Positions 8,677 through 17,014 of a DNA stretch of 64,000 nucleotides are shown here, in pieces. Below the pieces are notes generated by a model that saw nothing but the letters and a program-made list of their open reading frames with translations, did no database searches and was not told the origin of the DNA. Within the stretch, counting starts at the first letter, position 1. Each line of letters opens with the position of its first letter. The stretch lies in assembly GCA_947243855.1 (NCBI GenBank), contig CAMXIK010000008.1:60210-124209 (forward strand), in the 5' to 3' direction. This DNA comes from an uncultured Lachnospiraceae bacterium (lineage in GTDB: Bacteria > Bacillota > Clostridia > Lachnospirales > Lachnospiraceae). Made by a program: the position numbers and the translations under genes.

Positions 8677-9505
8677 TACCCTGCTTGTCGTCAAGGCTCT
8701 GCACCACGATGTAACTGTCTAGGTCTTCTAACTCCTTCGTCTTAATGTAGCCGTTTAACAGCGTTTTAAATTTCTCCCGCACCAACTTCAAAAGCTGTGT
8801 CTGGTGCATCACGCCGCCGCCCAGAATAATCCGCTGGGGAGACACAAGCACAGTATAGTCCACAAGCGCCTGCGCAATATATTCAGCCTCCATCTCCCAG
8901 ACCTCCGGTCTGTCGGCAAGGTCGATGGCTTTCTTTCCCCATCTGCCCTCGATCGCCGGCCCTGCCGCAAGCCCTTCCATGCAGTTTTTATGGAAAGGAC
9001 AAAAACCCTCGTAGGTATCGTTTGGAAGTTTGCTCAAAAGGATATGCCCGCCCTCCGGGTGCAGCATCCCGTGCAGCAGCTTTCCATCCACGATCACACC
9101 CACGCCCACGCCGGTGCCAATCGTAATATAAATACAGCTATGCAGTCCCTTCGCAATGCCCCATGTATATTCTCCCAGCGCGGAGCCATTGACGTCCGTA
9201 TCAAATCCAACCGGAACGCCCAGTTCCTTTCTGAAAGTTCCCACCATATCAAAATTCTGCCATGCCAGCTTCGGCGTGGTTGTAATATATCCATAGGTCT
9301 CGGAATCCCGATTCACGTCGATCGGGCCAAAACACCCGATCCCCAACGCCTCTATCTCCTTTCCCTTAAAAAAGGAAAGCAGTTTGGGTACTGTAATCTC
9401 CGGCGTCTCCGTGGGAATGGAAACCTGTTCCATAATTTCTCCGTTTTCGTTGCCGATGGCGCACACCATCTTTGTGCCGCCCGCTTCCAATGCCCCTAAT
9501 TTCAT
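8627..9505 (-). CDS. scrK: ROK family fructokinase-type sugar kinase
   Basis: A 292-residue ROK kinase. It has an N-terminal phosphate-binding loop (LEAGGTKMVCAIG), the sugar-binding GxFGPID and DTDVNGSALGE segments, and the zinc-binding pattern HPEGGH followed by CPFHKNC. This matches the fructokinase/mannokinase branch (ScrK, GmuE, YdhR) rather than glucokinases or NagC-type repressors, as no HTH domain precedes it. It should phosphorylate fructose or mannose in the cytoplasm. It lies 48 bp downstream of the FAD oxidoreductase on the same strand. Confidence 0.88.
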   Translation of the reverse strand: MKLGALEAGGTKMVCAIGNENGEIMEQVSIPTETPEITVPKLLSFFKGKEIEALGIGCFGPIDVNRDSETYGYITTTPKLAWQNFDMVGTFRKELGVPVGFDTDVNGSALGEYTWGIAKGLHSCIYITIGTGVGVGVIVDGKLLHGMLHPEGGHILLSKLPNDTYEGFCPFHKNCMEGLAAGPAIEGRWGKKAIDLADRPEVWEMEAEYIAQALVDYTVLVSPQRIILGGGVMHQTQLLKLVREKFKTLLNGYIKTKELEDLDSYIVVQSLDDKQGIMGALKLGLLELERQS

Positions 9506-9553
9506 ATTCCATTTACCCCTTTCTTTTTTTGATGTTCAGCCCTGCCTATCCGA

Positions 9554-10918
9554 TTACCCCGCAATCTCCCTTGCAACGAACACACCGCTTGCGGAGGCAT
9601 GAGACAAGGAATGCGTCACGCCGCTGCCGTCCCCGATGATATAAAGTCCCTTGTGTTTCGTTTCCAGATGTTCGTCGATCTCCACTTCCATGTTGTAAAA
9701 CTTCACTTCCACACCGTATAACAGCGTATCGTCATTTGCCGTACCCGGCGCAATCTTATCGAGGGCATAAATCATCTCAATGATACCGTCCAGAATCCGC
9801 TTCGGCAGCACCAGACTCAAATCTCCCGGCGTAGCCGCAAGGGTCGGTTCAATCAGCCCCTCCGCAATCCGTTTCGCGTTGCTTCTTCTGCCGCGCACCA
9901 GATCACCGAACCGCTGGACAATCACGCCGCCGCCCAGCATATTGGAAAGTCTGGCAATGCTTTCCCCATAGCCGTTGCTGTCCTTAAAAGGCTCCGAAAA
10001 ATGCTTCGCCACAAGAAGCGCGAAGTTTGTGTTTTCCGTCTGTTTCTCCGCTCCCTCATAGCTATGCCCGTTCACCGTCACAATGCCGTTGGTATTCTCG
10101 TTGACCACAATCCCGTGAGGATTCATGCAGAATGTTCTCACATTATCCTCGAACTTCTCCGTGCGGTAGACAATCTTACTCTCATAAAGCTCATCCGTCA
10201 AATGAGAGAAGATCACCGCCGGGATCTCCACGCGCACGCCGATATCCACACGGTTCGACTTGGTAGGGATCGCAAGCTCTTCACAAACTTTCTCCATCCA
10301 TTTGCTGCCGCTTCTGCCTACCGATATCACGCATTTGCCACACTCATAAGATTCCTTATCCGCATGTATCAGAAAACCGTCCTGCGTCCGCTCCACCGAC
10401 TGAATCGGGGTGTCAAAATAAAACGTTACTTTGTCCTTCAGCTCCGCATAGAGATTTTCCAGCACCACATAGTTAATATCCGTCCCCAGATGGCGCACGG
10501 AAGCATCCAGCAGATTCAGGTTATTTTGCAGACAAAGCTTCTTAAAATGGGTGCCAGCCGTGGAGTACAGCTTCGTTCCCTCACCGCCGTATTTCATATT
10601 GATTTCATCCACATAGCGCATCAGCTCGATGGCCTGCTTTTTTCCCACATATTCGTAAAGCGTGCCGCCAAAGTCATTGGTAATATTATATTTTCCGTCA
10701 GAGAACGCGCCCGCACCGCCAAAGCCGCTCATAATCGAACAACTGGGACATTTCACACAGGATTTTATCTTCTCGCCGTCTATGGGACAATGGCGCTTGT
10801 CTAACGCATGTCCGGCCTCAAATACCGCTATTTTCAAATCCGATCTTTTACGCGTCAGTTCATAGGCCGAATAAATGCCGCCCGGCCCTGCGCCGATGAT
10901 AATGACATCATATTTCAT
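9554..10918 (-). CDS. FAD-dependent oxidoreductase (COG2509-like)
   Basis: A protein of about 454 residues opening with the dinucleotide-binding motif VIIIGAGPGGIYSAYEL. A cysteine-rich stretch with two closely spaced CxxC-type pairs (HCPID…CVKCPSC, residues ~45-65) follows. The C-terminus carries GLYIIGDGSGVTHSLSHA, the FAD-contacting GD motif. This arrangement matches uncharacterised FAD proteins widespread in Firmicutes. The CVKCPSC segment might bind metal or act in redox chemistry, but that is inference. The start is set at ATG 10918 because GGAGG lies 9 nt upstream; the ATG at 10927 abuts the ribosome site. The substrate is unknown. Confidence 0.85.
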   Translation of the reverse strand: MKYDVIIIGAGPGGIYSAYELTRKRSDLKIAVFEAGHALDKRHCPIDGEKIKSCVKCPSCSIMSGFGGAGAFSDGKYNITNDFGGTLYEYVGKKQAIELMRYVDEINMKYGGEGTKLYSTAGTHFKKLCLQNNLNLLDASVRHLGTDINYVVLENLYAELKDKVTFYFDTPIQSVERTQDGFLIHADKESYECGKCVISVGRSGSKWMEKVCEELAIPTKSNRVDIGVRVEIPAVIFSHLTDELYESKIVYRTEKFEDNVRTFCMNPHGIVVNENTNGIVTVNGHSYEGAEKQTENTNFALLVAKHFSEPFKDSNGYGESIARLSNMLGGGVIVQRFGDLVRGRRSNAKRIAEGLIEPTLAATPGDLSLVLPKRILDGIIEMIYALDKIAPGTANDDTLLYGVEVKFYNMEVEIDEHLETKHKGLYIIGDGSGVTHSLSHASASGVFVAREIAG

Positions 10919-10973
10919 AGAACACATCCTCCGTTTTCATCGTACCATAAACGGCTGCACGGGGCAACGACAT

Positions 10974-12890
10974 TCACCGTTTCTTCCTGCCGACGATATA
11001 CCAGATCCCCGTCGCCGTCACAATCAAAGCCATCACAACAACAACCGCAGCCGCCACAGTTTTCGTTCTGTCATTCTTTCCTGGAGCTTCCTCCGGTTTC
11101 TCCTTATTTTCCTTCTGAAAATCGATATAAGCGATCGCACAGGAAGAAAAATGATCGGTGGAAAAAGTAATCGTATCCGGATTCTCATCTTCATCCACAA
11201 GATGTACAAACTCCGGACTGCCGTCCGCCTTTGTGTAAAGGCTTAAAATATAAAACGTCCTGTCCTGCGCCTGCAAAGGTTCCGGAACATGAATCACCAT
11301 TTTTATTTGTTCCGAAAGCTCCGAAACATTCTGTTTTTCATTCCCCTTCTTCTCCCGCAGCGTAATCTCAAAATATCGCCCAATGGTCATGCTGGGAAGC
11401 TTTTTCTCCTCAAAGGCATCTTTAGTCTCCTGCGATACCTTTCCCTCCATATCCTTGATCGAGAGATCGATAAGCACCGGCAGATCGCCTTGCAGCATCA
11501 ATCGCTCCTCCTCCCCGCTCAAGAGCTGCCTCGCCGCCGATTCCAAACCGGAAATGCCAAAGTTTTCCTGTCTGCCGTCCGCAAAATCATTGTGAATTGT
11601 TATCTGCAATTCCCCTGTTTGCGTCGTTTCCTCCGGCAGTTCTTCATCCTTTTTCTCCTTCTCTTCCTTCTTTCTCTCATCTTCCTGCTGCTTCTTTTGC
11701 GGATCGTCGCTGTCGTCTGTCTTATCTTTCCCGCTTTGCTGATCCGTCTCATTTTTCTTGTTATCCTGCTTGGTCTGATCCGTCTTTGCAGCTTCCGGGT
11801 TATCCCGTTTTGGCGCTTCCACAAAATCCGCAGAGATCGTATGGTCTCCCCTCACATCAGAAAAATTGAAGGAGGCCGTTTTTCCAACCTCGGCGCCATC
11901 CACATACACCATGCGGATATCATAACCGGTTTTAGGCGTAATCGTATAGATCACTGCCGCGCCTTCTTTGACGGTTGTTTTTCCCTCCGGTGTAATCGTC
12001 CCGTTAGACGAGGACACAGAAGCAGTAATGGTATAGGATTGCGCCTCTTTCTTTTTAAAAACCGCCGTATAGGTTCTGTCGCCCGTAACCTTATCAATCT
12101 GCATGCGGCTGTTCCGGCTCACAGTATTTCCGTTTTCCGTCCAATTGTCAAATTGATACCCTTCCTTGGGAAACGCTTCCAGCGTCACGCCCTCGCCATA
12201 CTTCACGGTTCTGCTTTCTGTAGCCGTCCCAGCATTATTATCATTTACATTAACCGTAATCCGGCATTCGACAGGCTTAAACTCCGCCACATAGACAGCG
12301 TCGCCGTGTATATGATCTACAACATACCGGGCGTCCTGAGAAACCCGATTATTATTTAACAGCCAGCCCTCAAATGTAAATCCTTCCTTCGGCGACGCCG
12401 AAAGCACCACATAACCGTCTTCCTGAACAGAGCCGCTTCCATAGACGTCCCCGCCATTTTCAGGGGAAGCCTGTACCTGTATGTTGTATGTAGACGCCTG
12501 CACATACGCAAGCGCCGTAGCGCTGTAATTGCTGTCCTGCCTCGATACCGCTCTAATCACCAGCGAAGAGGCCGTCTCGTCGGAAGCCACATTCAAAACG
12601 CCGTTTCCGTCAATAAACGTATTTCCGCTGGACTGTCCGGAAACGCTCCACGCAACATCCCTGCTGTAATTACCCGCTCCTGCCACGGAAGCGGTAAACG
12701 CGCACGTTGTATTTTTAGAAACTACAACCGTTCCGGGCGAGATACTGACGGATGTAACCGCAGGCCGCTCCTCTTCCACCGGAACTGCGCCCGCGCCGAT
12801 TTCTGCCGCGCAGCAAGGAAAAGCCGCCGAAAAAAGCAGCCAAATCATATAAATATAAGCGCTGATCCTGTATATGGCTCTTCGTTTCAT
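10974..12890 (-). CDS. cell-surface protein with InlB-type repeats, membrane anchored
   Basis: A 638-residue protein with a signal peptide ending near CCAAE, then an Ig-like segment (residues ~44-130). Three repeats of the Listeria-Bacteroides/InlB B type follow (each with GY/GFxFxxW and a terminal Y/AxF strand, about 135-360). Next come a Lys/Asp/Glu-rich linker (~365-425), a globular domain of unknown type (~430-600), and a C-terminal membrane helix ending in GRKKR. It should be anchored in the membrane with a long extracellular stalk, perhaps for adhesion or sensing. Its ATG overlaps the stop of the upstream GGDEF gene by 4 bp (ATGA), implying translational coupling. Confidence 0.85.
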   Translation of the reverse strand: MKRRAIYRISAYIYMIWLLFSAAFPCCAAEIGAGAVPVEEERPAVTSVSISPGTVVVSKNTTCAFTASVAGAGNYSRDVAWSVSGQSSGNTFIDGNGVLNVASDETASSLVIRAVSRQDSNYSATALAYVQASTYNIQVQASPENGGDVYGSGSVQEDGYVVLSASPKEGFTFEGWLLNNNRVSQDARYVVDHIHGDAVYVAEFKPVECRITVNVNDNNAGTATESRTVKYGEGVTLEAFPKEGYQFDNWTENGNTVSRNSRMQIDKVTGDRTYTAVFKKKEAQSYTITASVSSSNGTITPEGKTTVKEGAAVIYTITPKTGYDIRMVYVDGAEVGKTASFNFSDVRGDHTISADFVEAPKRDNPEAAKTDQTKQDNKKNETDQQSGKDKTDDSDDPQKKQQEDERKKEEKEKKDEELPEETTQTGELQITIHNDFADGRQENFGISGLESAARQLLSGEEERLMLQGDLPVLIDLSIKDMEGKVSQETKDAFEEKKLPSMTIGRYFEITLREKKGNEKQNVSELSEQIKMVIHVPEPLQAQDRTFYILSLYTKADGSPEFVHLVDEDENPDTITFSTDHFSSCAIAYIDFQKENKEKPEEAPGKNDRTKTVAAAVVVVMALIVTATGIWYIVGRKKR

Positions 12891-14806
12891 CTATCCCGTC
12901 CTTTGCGTTCCCGTTTATTATCATACATTCTTTCATCCGCCTCTCTTAGCGCCTCCTGATAGCTGCGTCCGCCTTTCACCAACCCGCAGCCAAGAGAAAA
13001 CTTAAGCGTAACGGTAATCCTGTCGTTTAGGGCCACTGTCTTTTGATCCTGAATATCTATCAGATCTTTGATTGCGGCTTGCAGTTCAGTCTCGTCACCA
13101 TAATGATACAAAAACAGCACAAACTCATCTCCGCCCATTCTGGCGGCGACGCAGTCCTTTACCTCCAGACTGGTAATAAGCTCCGCAATCGACTTCAAAT
13201 ATACGTCTCCCATATCATGACCATAGGTATCATTAATGGTCTTCAAATCATCCGCATCAACCATGACCACCGCACTATATCCAAGCTCCTCCGGCATATC
13301 AAATAATGCGGAAAGCCTCTGTTCCATCCCACGGCGGTTATACAACCCCGTGAGTAAATCAATATCCCGTTCCGCTTCGATTTCCTTGCGCTTTCTGACG
13401 CTCTCCGTCACGTCGATCACAACGCCGAATATCCCGTTATGATCCCGAATTTCTTCCAGCCTAACATATCTGTCCTTAACTCCGAAGATATCCTCCTCCC
13501 CCTCAACACAATTTTTGCGGATTTCGTCAATAAACTGCCGAAAACTTACTGCATCGGAGCTTAACTGTTCCGCCTCCTGCTCATCCAATGCAAGTATCCT
13601 CGGGATATATTCGGTAAACCGTACGCGTTTCATGTGTTCATTGTATTCATACACACCGATATACATATTGGTCTTGCGTAACACATAAGACATCTTGCGG
13701 CTGCTGTCCAATAAGCTCTGCTTCATGGTATTGATATAGCTGCTCAACTCCGAAAACTCTGCGCTGCTTTGAACAGAAATCACCTCATCCAGATTTCCCT
13801 CGGCTATCCTGCCCAGTTTTTCATTGATCACCTCAATACCATCCACCACATACCGGTTCATATATCGGGTCACCGCGCAGTTTAAAGCAATGGCAACCGC
13901 CGCCAGACAGATTACAAGCGCAACCGTAGTTTCCGGAATCCTCTGATACAGATCGCGGCTTGCAATCACGCGCCCGATATAATTATCCCCTGCCTGCTGA
14001 AAAACGCAGTAAGCGTTTCTGCCGTCCACATACGCATGAGCGCCTTTTTCATATTCCGGAAAGGCGTTTTCATCGAGTCCAATTTCCGTCATATGTTTTC
14101 CCACGCATTCTAAGTTTGTAGAACCGACAATTTCTCCGCTCGCTATGTTAATTGCATAATAGTCTGCTTCCAGATTCACCCGGAATTGAGAAAACAGATA
14201 CGATAATTCATTTTTCTCCGTAACCTTCATCACATTGACAGGCTCCATTCCCACCTGTACAATGAACGCGCCGTTCTCACTCCAAAGCGCCGAATACTGC
14301 ATCAATTTTTCTTCCGCCGTATTTGGCGTAATTTTCTGAACCAGCTTCAAGGAACGATCGCTAAGCATCGGCTTAAAAAAAGCCATCTGCTCGCCCGAAT
14401 CAAAGGTAAAATCAAAATATTCCGGGTGGGTTCCCGCATAAATGCGGCCCGTTTCATCAAAAATGTGAATCTCGTCCACCCCAACGAGCCTTGCAATATC
14501 CTTTAACTCCTCTATGCTCTCAAGCACGGAAGGATCATTTTCGATGATATAGGCAATCGCCTCCGCATTCCGCAGACAGGTCGCGCTGTATTCTGCCACA
14601 ACCTCCTCAATCTCCTCCTGATTACCCGCTAACATCTGTTCAATCTGCTGAAAGGTCCTCACCGCATTTTCATACGCCTGTCTTTGTTCGTTCACCACTT
14701 GGATATATACAATCACATTCAGTATCAGCACTGCCAAAATAATGGTAAGCAGCCGCATATATTGGCTAATAATCCGCCTAAGCGTTTTCGGTGCTCTCGT
14801 CTTCAT
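12887..14806 (-). CDS. transmembrane diguanylate cyclase with Cache-like sensor, HAMP and PAS-like domains
   Basis: A 639-residue signalling protein. Membrane helix 1 is at ~17-37, and a large extracytoplasmic domain (~40-295) looks like a dCache sensor. Helix 2 at ~296-316 leads to HAMP (~318-370), a PAS-like region (~385-465) and a C-terminal GGDEF domain that starts at DIDLLTGLYNRRG and has the intact motif MGGDEF. It should make cyclic di-GMP in response to an extracellular ligand. There is no EAL domain and no evident inhibitory I-site. The ATG has AAGGA upstream. The surface-protein gene is coupled to its 3' end by an ATGA overlap. Confidence 0.9.
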   Translation of the reverse strand: MKTRAPKTLRRIISQYMRLLTIILAVLILNVIVYIQVVNEQRQAYENAVRTFQQIEQMLAGNQEEIEEVVAEYSATCLRNAEAIAYIIENDPSVLESIEELKDIARLVGVDEIHIFDETGRIYAGTHPEYFDFTFDSGEQMAFFKPMLSDRSLKLVQKITPNTAEEKLMQYSALWSENGAFIVQVGMEPVNVMKVTEKNELSYLFSQFRVNLEADYYAINIASGEIVGSTNLECVGKHMTEIGLDENAFPEYEKGAHAYVDGRNAYCVFQQAGDNYIGRVIASRDLYQRIPETTVALVICLAAVAIALNCAVTRYMNRYVVDGIEVINEKLGRIAEGNLDEVISVQSSAEFSELSSYINTMKQSLLDSSRKMSYVLRKTNMYIGVYEYNEHMKRVRFTEYIPRILALDEQEAEQLSSDAVSFRQFIDEIRKNCVEGEEDIFGVKDRYVRLEEIRDHNGIFGVVIDVTESVRKRKEIEAERDIDLLTGLYNRRGMEQRLSALFDMPEELGYSAVVMVDADDLKTINDTYGHDMGDVYLKSIAELITSLEVKDCVAARMGGDEFVLFLYHYGDETELQAAIKDLIDIQDQKTVALNDRITVTLKFSLGCGLVKGGRSYQEALREADERMYDNKRERKGRDR

Positions 14807-14880
14807 TTTTGTCTGTCCTTTTCATTTTATTTTAGCATTTTGCCCTTCTATGTGGCAAGCGTTTCCGCCCAAAACCGCTT

Positions 14881-15387
14881 TCACATGCACCGCAATAAAA
14901 ATTCCGTGCCGCCCACAACCTGTTCCGAAATCATTAAAAGCTTACTTTTCAAAAACGGGGATAACGCTTCCTTTGCCGCCTGCTTATCAAGCACCTCGTT
15001 CTGTTCATCCGCAAATACCAAAATCACTTTACTTCTGGCATGAAATTTTTTCAGATAGGCAAAAAGATCCTCGTAGCGTTTTTGACAGGGATCACATCGA
15101 TACCCATCGAAAACGCCGCCCGTGACCAGCATTGCCATCGGCGTCACCTTCGCCTCTGTTTCCCGTCCCCAGAAAACAAGATTCAAACGGACATTTCTAA
15201 AAATCTCCTTCCCCCGCTTCAACGCCCTCACTACGGCGGCCACTGCTGCCGAGCAGTCTTCCGGCTTCAAAGATGTGTCAATCACAATCGTCATTTCCAG
15301 ATTTCCGCCCCGGTAATTTCCGGGAACGTGTAGAATGGCATCCACTCTCTTTGCAATTTGCAACGCGCCTATTTCCGTAAGTTCCAC
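14881..15387 (-). CDS. hypothetical protein with a von Willebrand A-like fold pattern
   Basis: A 168-residue soluble protein not matched to a named family. A central MTIVIDTSLKPEDC strand-loop, an amphipathic helix, LNLVFWG and later KVILVFADEQ alternate as in a Rossmann or VWA fold. The metal-site motif is incomplete (DTS instead of DxSxS), so a canonical MIDAS is doubtful. It also has a CxPCQ-type cysteine pair (CDPCQ). Translation probably starts at GTG 15387 with a weak ribosome site. It lies 74 bp upstream of the GGDEF gene on the same strand and may be its first operon partner. A perfect palindrome lies about 105 bp before it. Confidence 0.55.
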   Translation of the reverse strand: MELTEIGALQIAKRVDAILHVPGNYRGGNLEMTIVIDTSLKPEDCSAAVAAVVRALKRGKEIFRNVRLNLVFWGRETEAKVTPMAMLVTGGVFDGYRCDPCQKRYEDLFAYLKKFHARSKVILVFADEQNEVLDKQAAKEALSPFLKSKLLMISEQVVGGTEFLLRCM

Positions 15388-15490
15388 AATGTTCTACACT
15401 TCTTTCCTACTTTTGAAATCCATCGCCCTCTGTATTTGCAACAAGGCGATCAAAAAATTTGTATTGATAGATTTTGCGATTATCTGAACC

Positions 15491-15507
15491 TGTGCAAAAT
15501 TTGCACA
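15491..15507. promoter_or_regulatory. perfect inverted repeat, possible operator
   Basis: TGTGCAAA-A-TTTGCACA is an 8-bp perfect inverted repeat with a single central base, in a 280-bp gap otherwise without genes. On the minus strand a TTGTGC -35-like box lies within it, and GATAAT follows 18 bp later, so it could be an operator for the downstream unknown gene and GGDEF operon. The cognate factor is unknown. Confidence 0.4.
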
Positions 15508-15607
15508 AGTTAGATTGAAAAAACCGAATAATCTGACCTGATTATAGGTCATCATACATTCGATTACAACAATTTTATTTCTCTGTATGAAGTTTGATCA
15601 GGAAATT

Positions 15608-15640
15608 AAAAAGCCGCGGCCATACGGGCCGCAGCTTTTT
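15608..15640. terminator. bidirectional rho-independent terminator
   Basis: AAAAAGC-CGCGGCC and GGCCGC-AGCTTTTT form a GC-rich stem flanked by A and T runs. It lies just after the stop of the lipoprotein gene at 15668 (minus strand). Confidence 0.85.
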
Positions 15641-15667
15641 ATTTCCACTGGGCATCCGTAACAGATT

Positions 15668-16039
15668 CTAATTAATACCCGTTATCCCCAGCTTTCCGTC
15701 TACGGACTTAAATATGATATTGGGCGTCGCATCTCCCATGATAACCCCCGCCATCGTCTCCTCCAATGACGAAATGTCCACCGCCTCGATCACCGCGCAT
15801 CTTTCTTCTGTGAAAATGTCGTTGCTGTTCAGCTCTAAAAAATCCTCCTTACCTTCAACCACTTCGCCGTTTACTGCAAGCGGATATGCGCACAAATCCG
15901 CAAGCGCCTCCATATCCCGATCCGCCATCGCTGTTTTAATCTGCTCAGCAAAAACGGCGTTTGGCGTTTCCTTCGCGCCGCATCCCATACACGCAAAAGC
16001 CATCACGCCTGCCGCCAATAATAATTTCCACTTTTTCAT
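15668..16039 (-). CDS. small lipoprotein of unknown function
   Basis: A 123-residue precursor with a lysine-rich start, hydrophobic core and lipobox ACMGC, giving a lipid-anchored mature protein of about 104 residues. The mature part is a small alpha/beta domain (EQIKTAMADRDMEALADLC…) of the size and pattern of NTF2-like or DUF-type ligand domains; I cannot name it. A GGGAGG ribosome site precedes the ATG, and a strong terminator follows the stop. It appears to be a single-gene unit, divergent from the LytTR regulator. Confidence 0.75.
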   Translation of the reverse strand: MKKWKLLLAAGVMAFACMGCGAKETPNAVFAEQIKTAMADRDMEALADLCAYPLAVNGEVVEGKEDFLELNSNDIFTEERCAVIEAVDISSLEETMAGVIMGDATPNIIFKSVDGKLGITGIN

Positions 16040-16167
16040 TCTAATTCCTCCCGTCGGTTTATTCTTGAATCAAGCTTATCCCGCCCATATTTTGCCGTCA
16101 ATTTCTCTTCTTCGCATTTTACTACCGATTCTTCACGCTGCCGGTCAAACTTCCAGCAAATATGCGG

Positions 16168-16196
16168 TTGTGCAACCACCCCCGACTCGGTATAAT
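16168..16196 (+). promoter_or_regulatory. predicted promoter of the LytTR/AgrC-type operon
   Basis: TTGTGC (16168-16173) and TATAAT (16191-16196) are separated by 17 bp, about 75 bp before the regulator start. Confidence 0.5.
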
Positions 16197-16271
16197 TTTA
16201 ATGATAGTTTTACATGGCTGCAGCCCGCTTATCAGGAAGGCTTGGCAGAACGAAGGGACACATAACGTATT

Positions 16272-17009
16272 ATGAAAATAACCGTTTGCGACGACAGCAT
16301 TAAAGATTTACTCGATATAGAGAAACTTTTATTAAAATATCAAGCTCAATATCCGGACAGAATCTTTGAACTGGAAAAATATTCGGACCCTTCCCGGCTA
16401 TTTCATAAGATCGCGGAAGGAAATCTGACGGATATTTATATTCTGGATATGCTCATGCCCCGCCGGACAGGTATCGACCTCGGCCGCCAGATCAGAAAGA
16501 ATGGTAAGGAAAATGTAATTATCTATATAACCTCTTCCCAAGACTATGCCTTGGAAGCCTATGACGTCCATGCTGCAAGATACCTTCTCAAGCCAGTTGA
16601 TGAAGGCAGTCTTTTTGAGGCGCTGGATTATGCGCTTTCCTTTACCAAGGCTAAGACGGAACCTACATATATGCTTAAAACCAAAAATGGATTATTGCCA
16701 ACCGCCTACTCTAAAATAGAATATATTGAAAATGCCGGAAGGAAACTGGAAGTACATTTATCTGACGGCGCGCTTCTAAAAAGCCTTTTTATCAGAACAT
16801 CCTTTGAAGAAGAGGTGCGGGAACTTACGGAACGCGGAAATTTTTTACAGATCCACAAATCTTTCCTCGTAAACCTTGATTATGTGAAACAGCTTACCGC
16901 AGACAGCGCCATTATGAGTTCCGGCAGGCCGCTTCCCATAAGCCGGGCAAAAGCGCCTAAAGTCAAACGGGAATACCTTCTCTTTGTTTCGGAAAATGTT
17001 AGCAGGTGA
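16272..17009 (+). CDS. LytTR family response regulator
   Basis: A 245-residue AgrA/LytR-type regulator. The receiver domain has the acidic pair D7/D8 and the phospho-acceptor D59 in YILDMLMP, followed by the TSS switch and KPV motif. The C-terminal LytTR domain (about 140-240) contains YIENAGRKLEVH and FLQIHKSFLVNLDYV. These regulators bind direct repeats upstream of target genes, often peptide or quorum-controlled functions. The downstream kinase gene begins inside or just after its stop, so the two form a two-component operon. No adjacent AgrD/AgrB-like peptide genes are visible. Confidence 0.92.
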   Translation: MKITVCDDSIKDLLDIEKLLLKYQAQYPDRIFELEKYSDPSRLFHKIAEGNLTDIYILDMLMPRRTGIDLGRQIRKNGKENVIIYITSSQDYALEAYDVHAARYLLKPVDEGSLFEALDYALSFTKAKTEPTYMLKTKNGLLPTAYSKIEYIENAGRKLEVHLSDGALLKSLFIRTSFEEEVRELTERGNFLQIHKSFLVNLDYVKQLTADSAIMSSGRPLPISRAKAPKVKREYLLFVSENVSR

Positions 17010-17014
17010 ACGAA

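Noticed and set aside
8804..9499. Plus-strand open frame of 231 codons
   Set aside because: Antisense to the ROK kinase with its zinc and phosphate motifs; no independent support.
10001..10804. Plus-strand open frame of 267 codons
   Set aside because: Antisense to the FAD oxidoreductase; no domain or ribosome site.
11289..12359. Long open frame of 356 codons on the plus strand
   Set aside because: It is the reverse shadow of the InlB-repeat surface protein, rich in Leu/Arg/Ile runs, with no ribosome site and no recognisable domain.
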